Shown: positions 36,307 through 46,361 of the stretch, in pieces
How the letters are laid out: every line of letters begins with the position of its first letter
Numbering within the stretch: the first letter of the stretch is position 1
Assembly: GCF_001984715.1 (NCBI RefSeq)
Contig: NZ_MSPR01000008.1
Span: forward strand, 1-64,000
DNA length: 64,000 nt
Direction: 5' to 3'
Origin: Streptococcus azizii
Lineage (GTDB): Bacteria; Bacillota; Bacilli; Lactobacillales; Streptococcaceae
The notes under the pieces: model-generated
Database searches by the model: none
What the model saw: the letters and a program-made list of their open reading frames with translations, nothing else
Told to the model about the DNA's origin: nothing
Translations under genes and position numbers: made by a program

Positions 36307-38031
36307 TTACAACTTTGCCTGCCATTTCTTAGTCCAAACATGTTCGTTTGGAACACCGTGGAAGGGAGTTTTTCCTTCCAATTTATCAATGAGGACTTCA
36401 AGGGTATTGGAATTATGATGATAGGCATTGATGGCTGTTTTCACCATCGTTGCGTCGTGCAAATGGGTCGTATAGTTGAGCGATACCAAGATTGTCGGCA
36501 CTTCGTGTACATACCAAGGCACTTCATTTGACATAGCTGTTTTCCATTGAATACGGTAGTTATTTTGCGCACCATAACCAACGACATTTGCCACTGTCAA
36601 AGCTAGGTCAACCTCTTCCCGATACTTCAAGGTCGGACCCTTGATACGAGTATTTCCGTCATTGACGGTAACTTCATAACCTCTGCGCTCCAAAGCAGCC
36701 TTGAGATTCTCCACTACCTCATCACTGGCTGCCATGATTCCCCCTTTTTCCCCTTCTAGGTAGTACAGGCGGATACGGCGGTGGGTTTCCGGGCTAATCG
36801 GTAAATTGTCTTGCGTATCTTTCAAGAGGGTAATAGACTTGTCTGCCGCCTCTTTCTGCCAAGCCAAGTGTTCTTCACAGCCAATTATTTTTAAATCTTC
36901 TGCGGTTTTTAACAGTCTACCTTGAACCTGTTTCAGATGAAGATTCAACTTCGCCTTTAAGCCCAAAATGCGACGAACAGCATCGTTCAAACGTTCCTCA
37001 GTAATCACACCCTTACGGTAGCCATTCAACATAAACTGGAAATCCTCTTCCATATCGTTGAAAAAAAGGAACATGTCACAGCCCGCTGCGATGGCTCCTG
37101 GTACATAGTCTTCCCTGCGCATGGCTGCTGTCATTCCCAACATGTGGCTGGCATCTGTTATCACCAAACCATTGAAACCAAGATTGGTTTTCAACAGCCC
37201 CTCAATCAACTCTGGTGCCAAGGTCGCAGGTAGAATATCCTCATCCTTTAAGGCTGGGTTTAGCTCTTTCTGATAATGCGGAAGCGCAATATGGCCCGCC
37301 ATAATCATCTCTACTCCACGTTCGATATGATGACGGTACACTTGACCAAAGGAAGCCTCCCACTCCTCTTTTGATAACTCGTTAACACCAAGCACCAAGT
37401 GCTGATCCCGTTCTTCTGTTCCATCACCAGGGAAGTGCTTGATACATTGAATCACTTCACGCTCTGCCGTTAGACCATCTAAATAGGCACTGGTATAACG
37501 AATGACATCGTCTGCATTTGTCCCATAGGAACGGGTATTGACGATGGTGTTACGCCAATTTTCCAAAATATCCACACACGGGTCAAAGTTGACATTGACA
37601 CCGAGCGCTGTTTCTTCACGAGCAGATACCAATCCTGCTAGATAGGGAACACGGGTATCTCGGCTTGCTTCTGACTGGGCTCCTGAAGAAATATAGGTTC
37701 CACCCTTGACGGCACCATCTCCACCAGAATCACAGTTGGCAGCAACCAAAAGTGGCACCTTGGAATAACCCTGTAATTCATTGATTAGCCCTTGTACTTG
37801 CTCTGGGCTACCATTCATGTAGCGCGCACCACCGATGTGGTATTTGTCAATAATCTCTTGATTTGTTAAGGTATTTCCGCTAAAGGCATCACCACCAAAA
37901 AAGAAAAGATTGACGAATAACTGCCCAATTTTCTCTTCATCTGTCAAGCCTGCTAGTGTAGACTCCACCCATTCAAGCTGGTCTTCGTTTAAATAATATG
38001 GTTTTTTGCGTAAATCAACTAATCTGGTCAT
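36307..38031 (-). CDS. Glycoside hydrolase family 3 beta-N-acetylhexosaminidase
   Basis: I start at the ATG 38029-38031 behind AGAGGTG; a nine-residue longer frame lacks a site. The 574-residue enzyme has the GH3 signature KHFPGDG (198-204), a D209-x-H211 pair as in the NagZ acid/base dyad, and nucleophile D293 in LVITDASHM. The dyad points to N-acetylglucosaminidase rather than glucosidase activity. There is no signal peptide, so it should act in the cytosol on imported or recycled amino-sugar glycosides. It lies behind the glucuronide genes, split off by 0.8 kb of repeats. Confidence 0.88.
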   Translation of the reverse strand: MTRLVDLRKKPYYLNEDQLEWVESTLAGLTDEEKIGQLFVNLFFFGGDAFSGNTLTNQEIIDKYHIGGARYMNGSPEQVQGLINELQGYSKVPLLVAANCDSGGDGAVKGGTYISSGAQSEASRDTRVPYLAGLVSAREETALGVNVNFDPCVDILENWRNTIVNTRSYGTNADDVIRYTSAYLDGLTAEREVIQCIKHFPGDGTEERDQHLVLGVNELSKEEWEASFGQVYRHHIERGVEMIMAGHIALPHYQKELNPALKDEDILPATLAPELIEGLLKTNLGFNGLVITDASHMLGMTAAMRREDYVPGAIAAGCDMFLFFNDMEEDFQFMLNGYRKGVITEERLNDAVRRILGLKAKLNLHLKQVQGRLLKTAEDLKIIGCEEHLAWQKEAADKSITLLKDTQDNLPISPETHRRIRLYYLEGEKGGIMAASDEVVENLKAALERRGYEVTVNDGNTRIKGPTLKYREEVDLALTVANVVGYGAQNNYRIQWKTAMSNEVPWYVHEVPTILVSLNYTTHLHDATMVKTAINAYHHNSNTLEVLIDKLEGKTPFHGVPNEHVWTKKWQAKL

Positions 38032-38099
38032 TCGACACCTCTTTCTATCAGCAGTCAAAACTGCCTCTGTCTAATATTTAGAATTTTATACAGTCTTTT

Positions 38100-38862
38100 C
38101 ATCTACATTTGGAATTGAACTCAAGCTACAACTCACTGATAATAAAACGAATCCAGTGGAGTGAAACAGTTCGAGGAACTGTTTCAGCTGGTCACTCAGA
38201 AACTAGAAAGTGAACACGGAAGTCCGAGCATAAAAATCGGAAAGCGAGGCGTAGGCAGTGGAGTGAAACAGTTCGAGGAACTGTTTCAGCTGGTCACTCA
38301 GAAACTAGAAAGTGAACACGGAAGTCCGAGCATAAAAATCGGAAAGCGAGGCATAGGCAGTGGAGTGAAACAGTGCAGGGAACTGTTTCAGCTAGTCACC
38401 CAGAAACAAGAAAATGAACATGGAAGCCCAAGCCAAGAAATAGATAAGCGAGGATAAATACTCCTAGCTTCAAAGGTATACTATACCTTTGAAGGCGGGA
38501 AATAGGAGTTTGACAAGGTAAACTCTCCGTTGACCTCTTACGCCAAATTTCCTATTTTCGCTTTGAGTTTTTAATACCCTTTGTATCTTGTGTAATTGAG
38601 TTCGGACTAAAAATGTTAGAAAAAAGATAGCAATAGTCAGGGAAGTGACTATTGTTACCCGAGCATAAAAATGAAAAGGCGAGGCTACTGGTCGCCTGAG
38701 TCATCTGCTCCGATTCCCTATTTTTCTTCACATTTTCTTAACGTCCTCACATCTTAATTGAACTCGTGCTAAAAGCTCGGAAAAAAGACAGCCCTCCTTG
38801 TCTTCTTCAAAAACTGCGTCAGCTTCCTATTGTTCAGTCGCTTTTTTAACGCTCTCGTATCT
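38100..38862. repeat. Three inverse modular elements, including a 102-bp x 3 tandem array
   Basis: A first element runs from AATTGAACTCAAGC (38113) to ACCCTTTGTATCTTG (about 38590). It carries the 102-bp array at 38156-38457 and then the hairpin TTCAAAGGTATA/TATACCTTTGAA. A second spans about 38593-38756 (AATTGAGTTCGGACTA to AACGTCCTCACATCTTA) with the hairpin CAATAGTCAGGGAAGTGACTATTG, here given only as CAATAGTCA/TGACTATTG. A third (38757-38863) ends AACGCTCTCGTATCTTA and overlaps the HAD stop codon. No gene is seen between 38032 and 38861. Confidence 0.8.
38156..38457. repeat. Tandem array of three 102-bp units
   Basis: Units start at 38156, 38258 and 38360. Each has AAACAGTTC and GAACTGTTT arms, GCTGGTCACTCAGAAACTAG and AAGTGAACACGGAAGTCCG. 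The first two are almost identical; the third differs more. The period is 34 codons, so a 98-residue open frame appears on the plus strand, but it lacks a ribosome binding site and is made only of repeat. Confidence 0.85.
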
Positions 38863-39656
38863 TATTTTAAATTCTTCCAAAATTGGTCTATCAATTCTGC
38901 TTCTAATGCCTTCGTCCACTCCTTACTCAACCAGTCCCGGCTATAGATTTGGAGCAGGTTTTGCCAAGAAGCTGCCTCTTTTCCAACTAAAATCGGATAA
39001 AAAGATAGGCCATTCTGCTCAGCAGCTTTCAAGTCTCCTGGTGAGTCACCTATCATCAACATCTGACTTCTCTCATACCCCGATTTGACTAAGCTAGACA
39101 GAACATCTTCCTTTTTTCCTCGATCTTGGCAATAGAGATCATCCACAAACTCCAGTAGACCTTGAGTCTGCCATTCTTCTAGCACAGCTTCCTTATTAGC
39201 CGAAGAGACAACAAAGATTTTTCCCTTTGTTGCGAGAAATGCAAGCGCCTCTCGTACGCCTTCAAAAGCACGGACTTCTCCCTTGTAATCTTTGATGGAC
39301 TGGTTGACTTGCAAAGACCAATCCAAGGCCTTCTGCAAGTCTTCTGACGGAGAAGATTCAAGAGCCTCTTTCAAGGAATCATTGGATAAGGATGGGGTCG
39401 TTGTGACCCAGGCTTCCAACCGGTCAATGCCTGTCACACCTGCATATTTTAGACCCGTCAACAAACCTACAAAACGATTGATTCCCCGTGTTTTTGAATA
39501 GAGGTTGACACGATTCCATTCAGTCAAAAAATCAGCCTTATCTGAAATATCAAAGATCTCTGCTGCCAAAGGGCCGAAAAAGAGCTGATGCTTGTAGGTC
39601 ATGGTATCCATAGCACAACCATCTGAATCAATACAAAATACGTAGTCTCTATCCAT
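38862..39656 (-). CDS. HAD-superfamily hydrolase (phosphatase-like)
   Basis: The ATG at 39654-39656 lies six bases after GGAG that overlaps the SDR stop; a longer frame inside the SDR gene is unlikely. The 264-residue protein has the HAD nucleophile motif CIDSDGCAMD (D10, D12), VVSSANKEAVLEEW as motif II, and MIGDSPGDLKAAEQNGL as motif IV. It is the last gene of the glucuronate operon. A sugar-phosphate phosphatase role would fit, but the substrate is unknown. The stop codon lies in the end of a repeat element. Confidence 0.85.
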   Translation of the reverse strand: MDRDYVFCIDSDGCAMDTMTYKHQLFFGPLAAEIFDISDKADFLTEWNRVNLYSKTRGINRFVGLLTGLKYAGVTGIDRLEAWVTTTPSLSNDSLKEALESSPSEDLQKALDWSLQVNQSIKDYKGEVRAFEGVREALAFLATKGKIFVVSSANKEAVLEEWQTQGLLEFVDDLYCQDRGKKEDVLSSLVKSGYERSQMLMIGDSPGDLKAAEQNGLSFYPILVGKEAASWQNLLQIYSRDWLSKEWTKALEAELIDQFWKNLK

Positions 39657-39657
39657 A

Positions 39658-40497
39658 TCATACTCCAGAATAGGCTGAGAAACCACCATCAATCGGTAGC
39701 ACTACCCCGTTGACAAAACTTGCTAAATTCTCATCTGCTAGGAAGAAAACACCGCCGACTAATTCTTCTGCTTCGCCGAATCGTCCCATTGGAGTATTGG
39801 TCAAGATTTTATTGGCACGTGCAGTAGGTTGACCAGTCTCATCAAAGAGTAAGCCACGATTTTGATTGGTCACCAAGAAGCCTGGAGCAATCGCATTGCA
39901 ACGAATACCAACCTTGGAAAAATGTACTGCCAACCACTGGGTGAAGTTGCTAATCGCTGCCTTGGCACCTGAATAGGCAGGGATTTTTGTAAGAGGAGTA
40001 AAGGCATTCATACTAGAGATGTTGATGATACTAGCTCCTTTTCGCCCCACCATATCTTGAGCAAAGACTTGAGTAGGAAGCAAGGTTCCCAAATAATTCA
40101 AGTGAAAAACGAAGTTGATGCCACTTTCATCTAAATCAAAGAAGGTCTTTGTGTCACTTGGTAAATCCAACTCGTAAAACTCATTATCTGTTGTTGCCTT
40201 CGGATTATTTCCCCCGGCACCATTGATCAAAATATCTGCCGGTCCAAAATCTGCCAATATCTGTTTGTGTACCTCTTCTACATTCTCTTTTGATAGAACA
40301 TCTGATGAATAGGCTTTTGCCACCCCACCAGCTGCTCTTATCTCATCAACAAAGACTTGGGCAGCTGCTTCATTTAAATCAAGAAGTGCAACCTTGGCAC
40401 CTGCCCTTGCAAATTCTTTAGCCAAATAGCCACACAAGACACCTCCGGCACCTGTAATCACCACAACCTTGTCCTTAAATTCAATTACTCTTGTCAT
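39658..40497 (-). CDS. SDR-family D-mannonate oxidoreductase (fructuronate reductase)
   Basis: The 279-residue SDR has the cofactor loop TGAGGVLCG (15-23), NGAGG, NISSMNAF and YSGAK (Tyr/Lys pair). SDR-type enzymes next to uxuA in Gram-positive bacteria reduce D-fructuronate to D-mannonate in place of the larger UxuB. Its position directly behind uxuA and uxaC supports this. It is translationally linked to the HAD gene, whose start lies inside its stop region. Confidence 0.88.
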   Translation of the reverse strand: MTRVIEFKDKVVVITGAGGVLCGYLAKEFARAGAKVALLDLNEAAAQVFVDEIRAAGGVAKAYSSDVLSKENVEEVHKQILADFGPADILINGAGGNNPKATTDNEFYELDLPSDTKTFFDLDESGINFVFHLNYLGTLLPTQVFAQDMVGRKGASIINISSMNAFTPLTKIPAYSGAKAAISNFTQWLAVHFSKVGIRCNAIAPGFLVTNQNRGLLFDETGQPTARANKILTNTPMGRFGEAEELVGGVFFLADENLASFVNGVVLPIDGGFSAYSGV

Positions 40498-40515
40498 CTG
40501 TCTTTCTCCTCTTAT

Positions 40516-41610
40516 TTATTTCTGCCCAACCGTCTTTTCCTGTATACCGAAATCTGGCACCTTACCTGCTGCTCTCATATTGGCTTCATATAAACCATTG
40601 AAATAGGTTGCCCCCAAGGCTCGGTCATAGAGTCCATATCCTGGCGTCTTAGTCTGATCGCCCCAGATTCTACGACCGTGGTCAGGGCGGAGCGCTCCTT
40701 GCCAATCGTACTCCACTAGCAATTTTACAATCCCGTTCATATCAATATCACCTGCCTGCGATAGATGGGCAGTCTCTTGGAAGCCCCAATCGCCAGCCGT
40801 GACATTTCGCGTATGCATAAAGTTGATACGATGACGCTTCAAGGCATACTCTGTCATAGCAAGAACATCATTTGTAGGATCTGAAGCGTACGAACCGACA
40901 CACATTGTGATACCATTGGTCGGCGAATCATATAAATCAAGAAAACGCTCCACTGCTCTTTGCCCAGTAATAATACGTGGGAGTCCAAAAATACCGTACG
41001 GCGGATCGTCAGGGTGAATGGCCATTTTCACACCAGCAGCTTCAGCAGTCGGCATAATCGCTCGAATAAAGTAAGCGAGATTATCCCACAAGTCCTCTTC
41101 TGATATATGCTGACGATAATTTTCAATAATAGCCTTCATTTCATCCTTAGAGTAAGAAGAATCCCAGCCTGGCAAATTCAAGTCATCTGCCACAGGATCC
41201 ACCCCTGCCAAATCTTCCTTCAGGAAAGCAAGTGAGGTCGACCCATCAGGAAGAGGGTGATGCAAATCTGAACGAGTCCAGTCAAAGACCGGCATAAAGT
41301 TGTAGCATACAACCGGAATACCAGCAAGACCAACGTGTTTGATGGAAGTCTTATAATGCTCAATCAACTCATCACGGTTGGGCTTTCCTTGCTTAATATC
41401 TTCATGTACGGGGATGGACTCAATCACCGTGATTTCAAGACCCGCATCCTCTACCATTTTTTTCAACTCTACTATTTTTTCCAAAGGCCAGACCTGACCA
41501 ACCGGAACATCGTAGACTGCTGTAACAATTCCCTGCATTCCCGGAATTGCTTTGATGTCTGCCAAACTCACGGGGTCCTTTTTCCCATACCAACGAAAAG
41601 ACATTTTCAT
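40516..41610 (-). CDS. uxuA: Mannonate dehydratase
   Basis: The 364-residue TIM-barrel enzyme begins MKMSFRWYGKKDPVSLADIKAI and contains the UxuA hallmarks CYNFMPVFDW, KMAIHPDDPP, GSYASDPTNDV and ALRPDHGRRIWGD. It removes water from D-mannonate to give 2-keto-3-deoxygluconate. Length is slightly short of the E. coli enzyme but normal for Firmicutes. It sits between uxaC and the SDR in the operon. Confidence 0.95.
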   Translation of the reverse strand: MKMSFRWYGKKDPVSLADIKAIPGMQGIVTAVYDVPVGQVWPLEKIVELKKMVEDAGLEITVIESIPVHEDIKQGKPNRDELIEHYKTSIKHVGLAGIPVVCYNFMPVFDWTRSDLHHPLPDGSTSLAFLKEDLAGVDPVADDLNLPGWDSSYSKDEMKAIIENYRQHISEEDLWDNLAYFIRAIMPTAEAAGVKMAIHPDDPPYGIFGLPRIITGQRAVERFLDLYDSPTNGITMCVGSYASDPTNDVLAMTEYALKRHRINFMHTRNVTAGDWGFQETAHLSQAGDIDMNGIVKLLVEYDWQGALRPDHGRRIWGDQTKTPGYGLYDRALGATYFNGLYEANMRAAGKVPDFGIQEKTVGQK

Positions 41611-41624
41611 CTTTATTACCTCAT

Positions 41625-43025
41625 CTATTCTTCAAAAAATTGTTTAGCGTTGTGATAAGAAATAGCTTCCACCATTTCTCCCAAGGCCTGATAATCTTCT
41701 GGCACTTCCTCATCTACTATCCATTGACCGATGTATGATGCCAAAATTCTCCTAAAATAGTCGTGCCGCTGATAGGATAAGAAGCTACGTGAATCTGTCA
41801 GCATGCCGATGAAATTCGTTAGCATGCCTTGCTCTGCATAAGCATTCATCTGTTCTACCATACCAAGTTTAGTATCGTTAAACCACCAACCTGCTCCAAA
41901 TTGCAGCTGGCTTTTGATTCCTTTTTCATTGGCTTGGAAATTAGCCAAGGTATTGGCTAAGGCAATATTGTAGACCGGATTTAAGTTATACCAAATCATC
42001 TTCGGCAGATAGTCTACCTGCACCAAATAATCTAAGAGTTGATTTAAATGACTGGTCAAATGTATCTGCTCTCCTATCGAATCTACCCCAACATCTGCAC
42101 CAAGGCGACGGAAGAGGTCTGTATGATTATTCCGAAGGGCTCCAAAATGCACTTGGGTAACAAGGCCATACTGCTTGTAAAGTCGGCACAGTTCAACAAA
42201 AATAGCAGTCTGCCACTTTCGAATATCTGAAACACTTGGTATTTGACCTGCTAAACTAGCCTGCAACAAGGCGTCCAATTCTTCCTTGCTTGCCATTTCA
42301 AAGCAAATCTCAGTAAAACTAATATCACTCGCCAAACACCCCACTTGAGCAAAGTAAGCAATCCTATCTTCCAAAGCAGCAACAAAACTGTCAAAGTGAG
42401 CAATCGTGCGATGTGTTTTTTCTGCTAGACGGTGGACAAAATCACCAAAATTCCGATGTTCGATAAAGGCTTCATCAGGTCGGAAGGTCGGCGCCACAAC
42501 TGTCTCAAAACTCTGATCATCTCTCAAGGCTTTGTGCCATTTTAAATCATCCAAGGGATGGTCCGTTGTGCCGATGAAGGTCACTCTAGCATCCTTAATC
42601 AGCTTTCTAGGAGTGATTTGCTTTTCTTGCAAAACAGTATTCAAGTGTCTATATAATTCTTCTGCATTTTTTTCAGCCAGCGGCTCGCTCACTCCAAAAA
42701 CCTGCTGTAACTCCAAATGACTCCAGTGGTAGAGCGGATTGCCATAGGCCCTGCTGACTGTTTTGACCCAGGCTTTAAATTTGCTCAACTTGGGAGCTTT
42801 CCCTGTAATCTCTTCTTCCGGGATACCATTGGCACGCATTAAGCGCCATTTATAATGGTCCCCACCTAGCCACAAATCTACAATATTATCGTAAGGCCGA
42901 TTTTCATATATTTCTCTCGGATCTAAGTGACAATGGAAATCATAAATGGGTAAGTCTTTTATCCGATGATAGAGGCGATGAGCAGGTTGATTTTTCAACA
43001 TAAAAGAATCGTCATTAAAGGTCAT
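41625..43025 (-). CDS. uxaC: Glucuronate isomerase
   Basis: The 466-residue protein starts with the UxaC metal-site signature [12 protein letters not shown] (28-39) and continues with [18 protein letters not shown], both typical of the amidohydrolase-fold uronate isomerases. It converts D-glucuronate to D-fructuronate. It overlaps the KDPG aldolase stop by 11 bases and is followed by uxuA after 14 bases. Confidence 0.95.
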   Translation of the reverse strand: MTFNDDSFMLKNQPAHRLYHRIKDLPIYDFHCHLDPREIYENRPYDNIVDLWLGGDHYKWRLMRANGIPEEEITGKAPKLSKFKAWVKTVSRAYGNPLYHWSHLELQQVFGVSEPLAEKNAEELYRHLNTVLQEKQITPRKLIKDARVTFIGTTDHPLDDLKWHKALRDDQSFETVVAPTFRPDEAFIEHRNFGDFVHRLAEKTHRTIAHFDSFVAALEDRIAYFAQVGCLASDISFTEICFEMASKEELDALLQASLAGQIPSVSDIRKWQTAIFVELCRLYKQYGLVTQVHFGALRNNHTDLFRRLGADVGVDSIGEQIHLTSHLNQLLDYLVQVDYLPKMIWYNLNPVYNIALANTLANFQANEKGIKSQLQFGAGWWFNDTKLGMVEQMNAYAEQGMLTNFIGMLTDSRSFLSYQRHDYFRRILASYIGQWIVDEEVPEDYQALGEMVEAISYHNAKQFFEE

Positions 43026-43647
43026 CTGAGCCCTCCACTGCTTCTACAAAAGACCGAGCAATTTCTGTCACGCTCTCGTACCCACCTTCAGCCACCTTGC
43101 TAGCAAGGGCTGAACCAATCCCCACCGCACAGGCTCCAGCCTTTTTCCAAGCTAGAACATTAGCAACCGAAACGCCACCTGATGGCATCAGGTTAACCTC
43201 TGGAATCGGGCCATGAATATCCTTGATGAAATTAGGGCCTAAGATTCCTCCAGGAAACAATTTGATAATCGGACAACCCGCTGTTTGAGCCGACACGATT
43301 TCTGTTGCCGTTGCACATCCTGGAAAATACAAGACTTCCTGCTGTCCTGCTAATGCTTGAATGGTTTCTGAGAAATGTGGACTGACCAGGAATTTGGCTC
43401 CTGCACCGATGGCCTTTTGAGCCAAATCAGTTGACATGACTGTTCCTGCCCCCACAATGACAGATAAGTCATCTGAGAACTCACACCTTAAATCATGGAT
43501 TACTCGTTCTGCATTAGGAGTCGAAAAGGTAATTTCAATATTTTTTATCCCACCTAAAATAGCATGCCTGGCAATCTCAACCGCGTCAGCCTCATCCTTT
43601 CCGCGAATAACTGCAAAGAAATAATTCTCTTTTAGCTGTTGTAACAT
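43015..43647 (-). CDS. 2-keto-3-deoxy-6-phosphogluconate aldolase
   Basis: The 210-residue class I aldolase has E38 in IEITFSTP, the strand VGAGTVMS, and the Schiff-base K129 in PIIKLFPGG. It splits KDPG to pyruvate and glyceraldehyde-3-phosphate, the last step of glucuronate breakdown. It is the first gene of the eda-uxaC-uxuA-SDR-HAD operon, directly behind the operator-bearing promoter at 43689-43717. Confidence 0.94.
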   Translation of the reverse strand: MLQQLKENYFFAVIRGKDEADAVEIARHAILGGIKNIEITFSTPNAERVIHDLRCEFSDDLSVIVGAGTVMSTDLAQKAIGAGAKFLVSPHFSETIQALAGQQEVLYFPGCATATEIVSAQTAGCPIIKLFPGGILGPNFIKDIHGPIPEVNLMPSGGVSVANVLAWKKAGACAVGIGSALASKVAEGGYESVTEIARSFVEAVEGSDDL

Positions 43648-43664
43648 ATGTTCTCCTTTCTTTT

Positions 43665-43678
43665 CGGAAACGCTATCA
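43665..43678 (-). promoter_or_regulatory. CcpA-type cre-like site
   Basis: TGATAGCGTTTCCG on the minus strand is a near match to the cre consensus TGNNARCGNWWWCA (one or two mismatches). It lies just after the -10 of the aldolase operon, a typical roadblock position. Confidence 0.45.
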
Positions 43679-43688
43679 CTATGATTCT

Positions 43689-43717
43689 AGTATATAATTC
43701 ATCTGATGATTTGTCAA
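43689..43717 (-). promoter_or_regulatory. Promoter of the aldolase-uxaC-uxuA operon with operator in the spacer
   Basis: TTGACA (43712-43717) and TATACT (43689-43694) are exactly 17 bases apart. The spacer contains ATCATCAGATGAAT, a CATC-A-GATG palindrome shared with the GPH transporter promoter at 49294-49322. A repressor bound there would block polymerase directly. Confidence 0.8.
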
Positions 43718-43730
43718 GAAAAACAGCAAA

Positions 43731-43777
43731 AAAAGAAGATAAGTCTCCAAAAATTACTTGAAAACTTATCTTCTTTT
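43731..43777 (-). terminator. Terminator of the GntR regulator gene
   Basis: AAAAGAAGATAAGT and ACTTATCTTCTTTT pair over 14 bp on the minus strand, with a long T-run. It separates the regulator from the aldolase promoter. Confidence 0.85.
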
Positions 43778-43778
43778 A

Positions 43779-44498
43779 CTATTTTTCTACTGAATGTAGA
43801 CCGTGGATCGTTAGATCCTTATCAAACCATTCCGTCAAAACACTCTGTCTAACAGCAACTATATGGGCTAACATACTATCATAAGCTGCCACGGGGTGCC
43901 GTTGCTTAATAGCCGATAAAATATTACGGTGGGCTTTTAGACTATCTGATTTCATCTGACGATTTGTATAATTTTCATTGATGAGATGAATGGATTGGTT
44001 AATCACCGGTAGTAAACTCGTCATCGCAATATTATCACTCATCTCTGCCAACATGCTATGAAATTGGACATCGAGTTCCAAGTGGCTTTCATCCCCACGT
44101 TGAACAGCGTCTTCTATCGCATAAACAATTTCTTCCAGTCGTCTAATATCCTCATCAGAAGCAAACTGAGCTACTCTCTCTGCTATTCTAGGCTCTAAAA
44201 GATAGCGCAGTTCAAACAAATCTGTCGTCAGTTTGACACGATCTCGAACCATAGCAAAGCCTAAGGGATCCTCTGAGACTCCCTTTTTAGAGCTAATATA
44301 GGTCCCCGAACCTTGACGCACTTCTAAAATATTGCGCGTAGCAAGGCTCCGAACAGCTTCTCGAATCGTTGAACGTCCAACCTCCAAATCCTGTGCTAAT
44401 TCATACTCATTCGGTAGTTTATCTCCGACAACATAGCCACGGTTCAAAATCAATTCTAATAAACGGTCCGCTGTTTTTTCAACCAAAGGTCTTGCCAT
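43779..44498 (-). CDS. GntR-family (FadR subfamily) regulator of glucuronate genes
   Basis: The 239-residue regulator has an N-terminal winged helix (about 8-72) with the GntR pattern ELAQDLEVGRSTIREAVRSL and GSGTYIS, and an all-helical FCD ligand-binding domain (about 95-225). Family members such as UxuR and ExuR sense hexuronates. It lies between uidA and the aldolase operon, and two promoters nearby share a palindrome (CATCWGATG) that is the natural candidate for its operator. Direct binding is inference. Confidence 0.9.
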   Translation of the reverse strand: MARPLVEKTADRLLELILNRGYVVGDKLPNEYELAQDLEVGRSTIREAVRSLATRNILEVRQGSGTYISSKKGVSEDPLGFAMVRDRVKLTTDLFELRYLLEPRIAERVAQFASDEDIRRLEEIVYAIEDAVQRGDESHLELDVQFHSMLAEMSDNIAMTSLLPVINQSIHLINENYTNRQMKSDSLKAHRNILSAIKQRHPVAAYDSMLAHIVAVRQSVLTEWFDKDLTIHGLHSVEK

Positions 44499-44541
44499 CC
44501 CTATTCCTCCTTGGAAAGATTACTCTCCCCATCATTATAGC

Positions 44542-46341
44542 CTATTTTGACTTATAATGGTAGTTAGGAATAGCTTTCCAGCGTTTTTTAAACTCACGAA
44601 CCACTTGCTTGGGTTCACGATTTCGGGAAAAGAGTCCCTTGTGATTTCCTTTCACCCGAATCAGCATAACATTGGTCTCAAAATCTGCAAAATTCCAGAC
44701 CTGCTCACCCACCACATTGGGTATCGTATCAAAGACACGGTGATGCATGTCATAATAGTCTACCTGATAGCCTTCTGTATAGGGAATATCCCACAGTGAC
44801 TGCAAGCCTGGTAAGGTATCCGCCCCGTATTCTGTTATTAAAATCGGTTTATCTGGATATAGGGCCTGCCAGTGATTTAATTCTGCTCTTAATCCCTGCT
44901 CGCCTTTTACCAGATCTCCATGATGTACATACCAGCCATAGTAACGGTTCAAGGAAATCACATCAACCAAGTCCATCACCTCATCCTTATCAGGTGTCGC
45001 CATCATAATATTGACCAGCGTAACAGGCCGATGTTGCGGATCTGTCTCTCTCATACGCTCAATCAACGGTTTAAAGTAGGCTCTTGCCCCTGCCTCATGG
45101 CTAGCTGGTTCATTGGCCACCACCCACATGACAACTGACGGGTGATTTTTATCCCGCATAATCAGCTCATCAATCACCTGTTCATGGGCGACACTTGTTT
45201 GCATCAGTTCCCATGTATTCCCTTGTTTTTCACCATCATTCAATAAATCCAAGGCTGCGCTGAATTGTTGAAACAAACCTACTGCTGGAACTTCATCAAT
45301 CACTACGATGCCCATACGGTCTGCCAAACGCATCATTTCTTCAGAATAAGGATAGTGCGATGTCCTAAAAGAGTTGGCACCGATTTCTTTTAACAAATTC
45401 AAATCCATAAGATTGGCCGCCTCGTTCAACCCACGTCCATTGATATAGGTATCTTCGTGCTTACCAAAACCCTTGAAATAAAATGGTTTATGGTTAATGA
45501 AAAATTGCCCATTTTTAACATGAATACTGCGGATACCAAAGGATTCTGTATAGCTATCAAGTAGCTCACCAGCCATCCACAATTCGACATGAGCAGTATA
45601 AAGATAGGCATCCAAGACATGCCAGAGACGAGGGTGCTTGAGGGTGAGGTGACCATTCTCTAGTTCACCAACCAGTTGCCTTTCTTCATCAAAAATTTGA
45701 ATGCGGACTGCATCAACCGCTGCTACACTTTCGACTGCTACCTCTACGTGCGCTTCTGACAAATCATCTGATAACTGGCTAGTAATGACAATATCCCGGA
45801 TATGATTTTTGGGTCGTGTATAAAGATGGACATTACGATGGATACCGGCGTAATTATAAAAATCAAAATTCTCCAACACCTTTTTGCGAACCGTTCCATC
45901 TTCTTGAACTTCTTCGACATAATTTCCAACTGGCAAGGTGGTGTAGTTTAATTCATTGTTGACACAAACAGTTAGTCGAATACTATCTTCCCGATAGAAT
46001 TCCGCTGGGATGACACACTCAAACGGCGTGAAGCCTCCCCTATGTTTCCCAAGGACAACTCCATCAACATAAACAGTTGCATGGTGGGTAACAGAGCCAA
46101 ACCGAAGGACCACTTCTTCTTGACTGCCAACTTTTGGAAGGAGACAATCTATCTCATACCAACTGTCACCAATATAAGAGCGCTTTTCTTTATCTACCAC
46201 CACATCGTTGAAAGAGCTTGGTACCACCATGACTTCGTCCTTGTTTAGAGCCACTTGTGGATTATGACTCCCTTGTTTAAAGCGCCAAACACCATTCAGA
46301 CTTTGGACCGTTCTTGTTTTTGTATTGATTGGATATAACAT
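44542..46341 (-). CDS. uidA: Beta-glucuronidase
   Basis: The 599-residue GH2 enzyme has a jelly-roll domain, an immunoglobulin-like middle and a TIM barrel with acid/base E411 (VANEP) and nucleophile E504 (ITEYG). The N566-x-K568 motif, which recognises the glucuronate carboxylate in E. coli UidA, is present, so true glucuronidase activity is well supported. It lacks a signal peptide and works on imported glucuronides. It is in line with KDG kinase upstream (21 bases) and the regulator downstream (43 bases). Confidence 0.96.
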   Translation of the reverse strand: MLYPINTKTRTVQSLNGVWRFKQGSHNPQVALNKDEVMVVPSSFNDVVVDKEKRSYIGDSWYEIDCLLPKVGSQEEVVLRFGSVTHHATVYVDGVVLGKHRGGFTPFECVIPAEFYREDSIRLTVCVNNELNYTTLPVGNYVEEVQEDGTVRKKVLENFDFYNYAGIHRNVHLYTRPKNHIRDIVITSQLSDDLSEAHVEVAVESVAAVDAVRIQIFDEERQLVGELENGHLTLKHPRLWHVLDAYLYTAHVELWMAGELLDSYTESFGIRSIHVKNGQFFINHKPFYFKGFGKHEDTYINGRGLNEAANLMDLNLLKEIGANSFRTSHYPYSEEMMRLADRMGIVVIDEVPAVGLFQQFSAALDLLNDGEKQGNTWELMQTSVAHEQVIDELIMRDKNHPSVVMWVVANEPASHEAGARAYFKPLIERMRETDPQHRPVTLVNIMMATPDKDEVMDLVDVISLNRYYGWYVHHGDLVKGEQGLRAELNHWQALYPDKPILITEYGADTLPGLQSLWDIPYTEGYQVDYYDMHHRVFDTIPNVVGEQVWNFADFETNVMLIRVKGNHKGLFSRNREPKQVVREFKKRWKAIPNYHYKSK

Positions 46342-46361
46342 ACTCTACCTCCTCGTAACTT

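Noticed and set aside
38161..38457. 98-residue open frame with a 34-residue repeat
   Set aside because: Only repeat sequence (102 bp x 3), no upstream ribosome binding site, and the same modules occur elsewhere out of frame.
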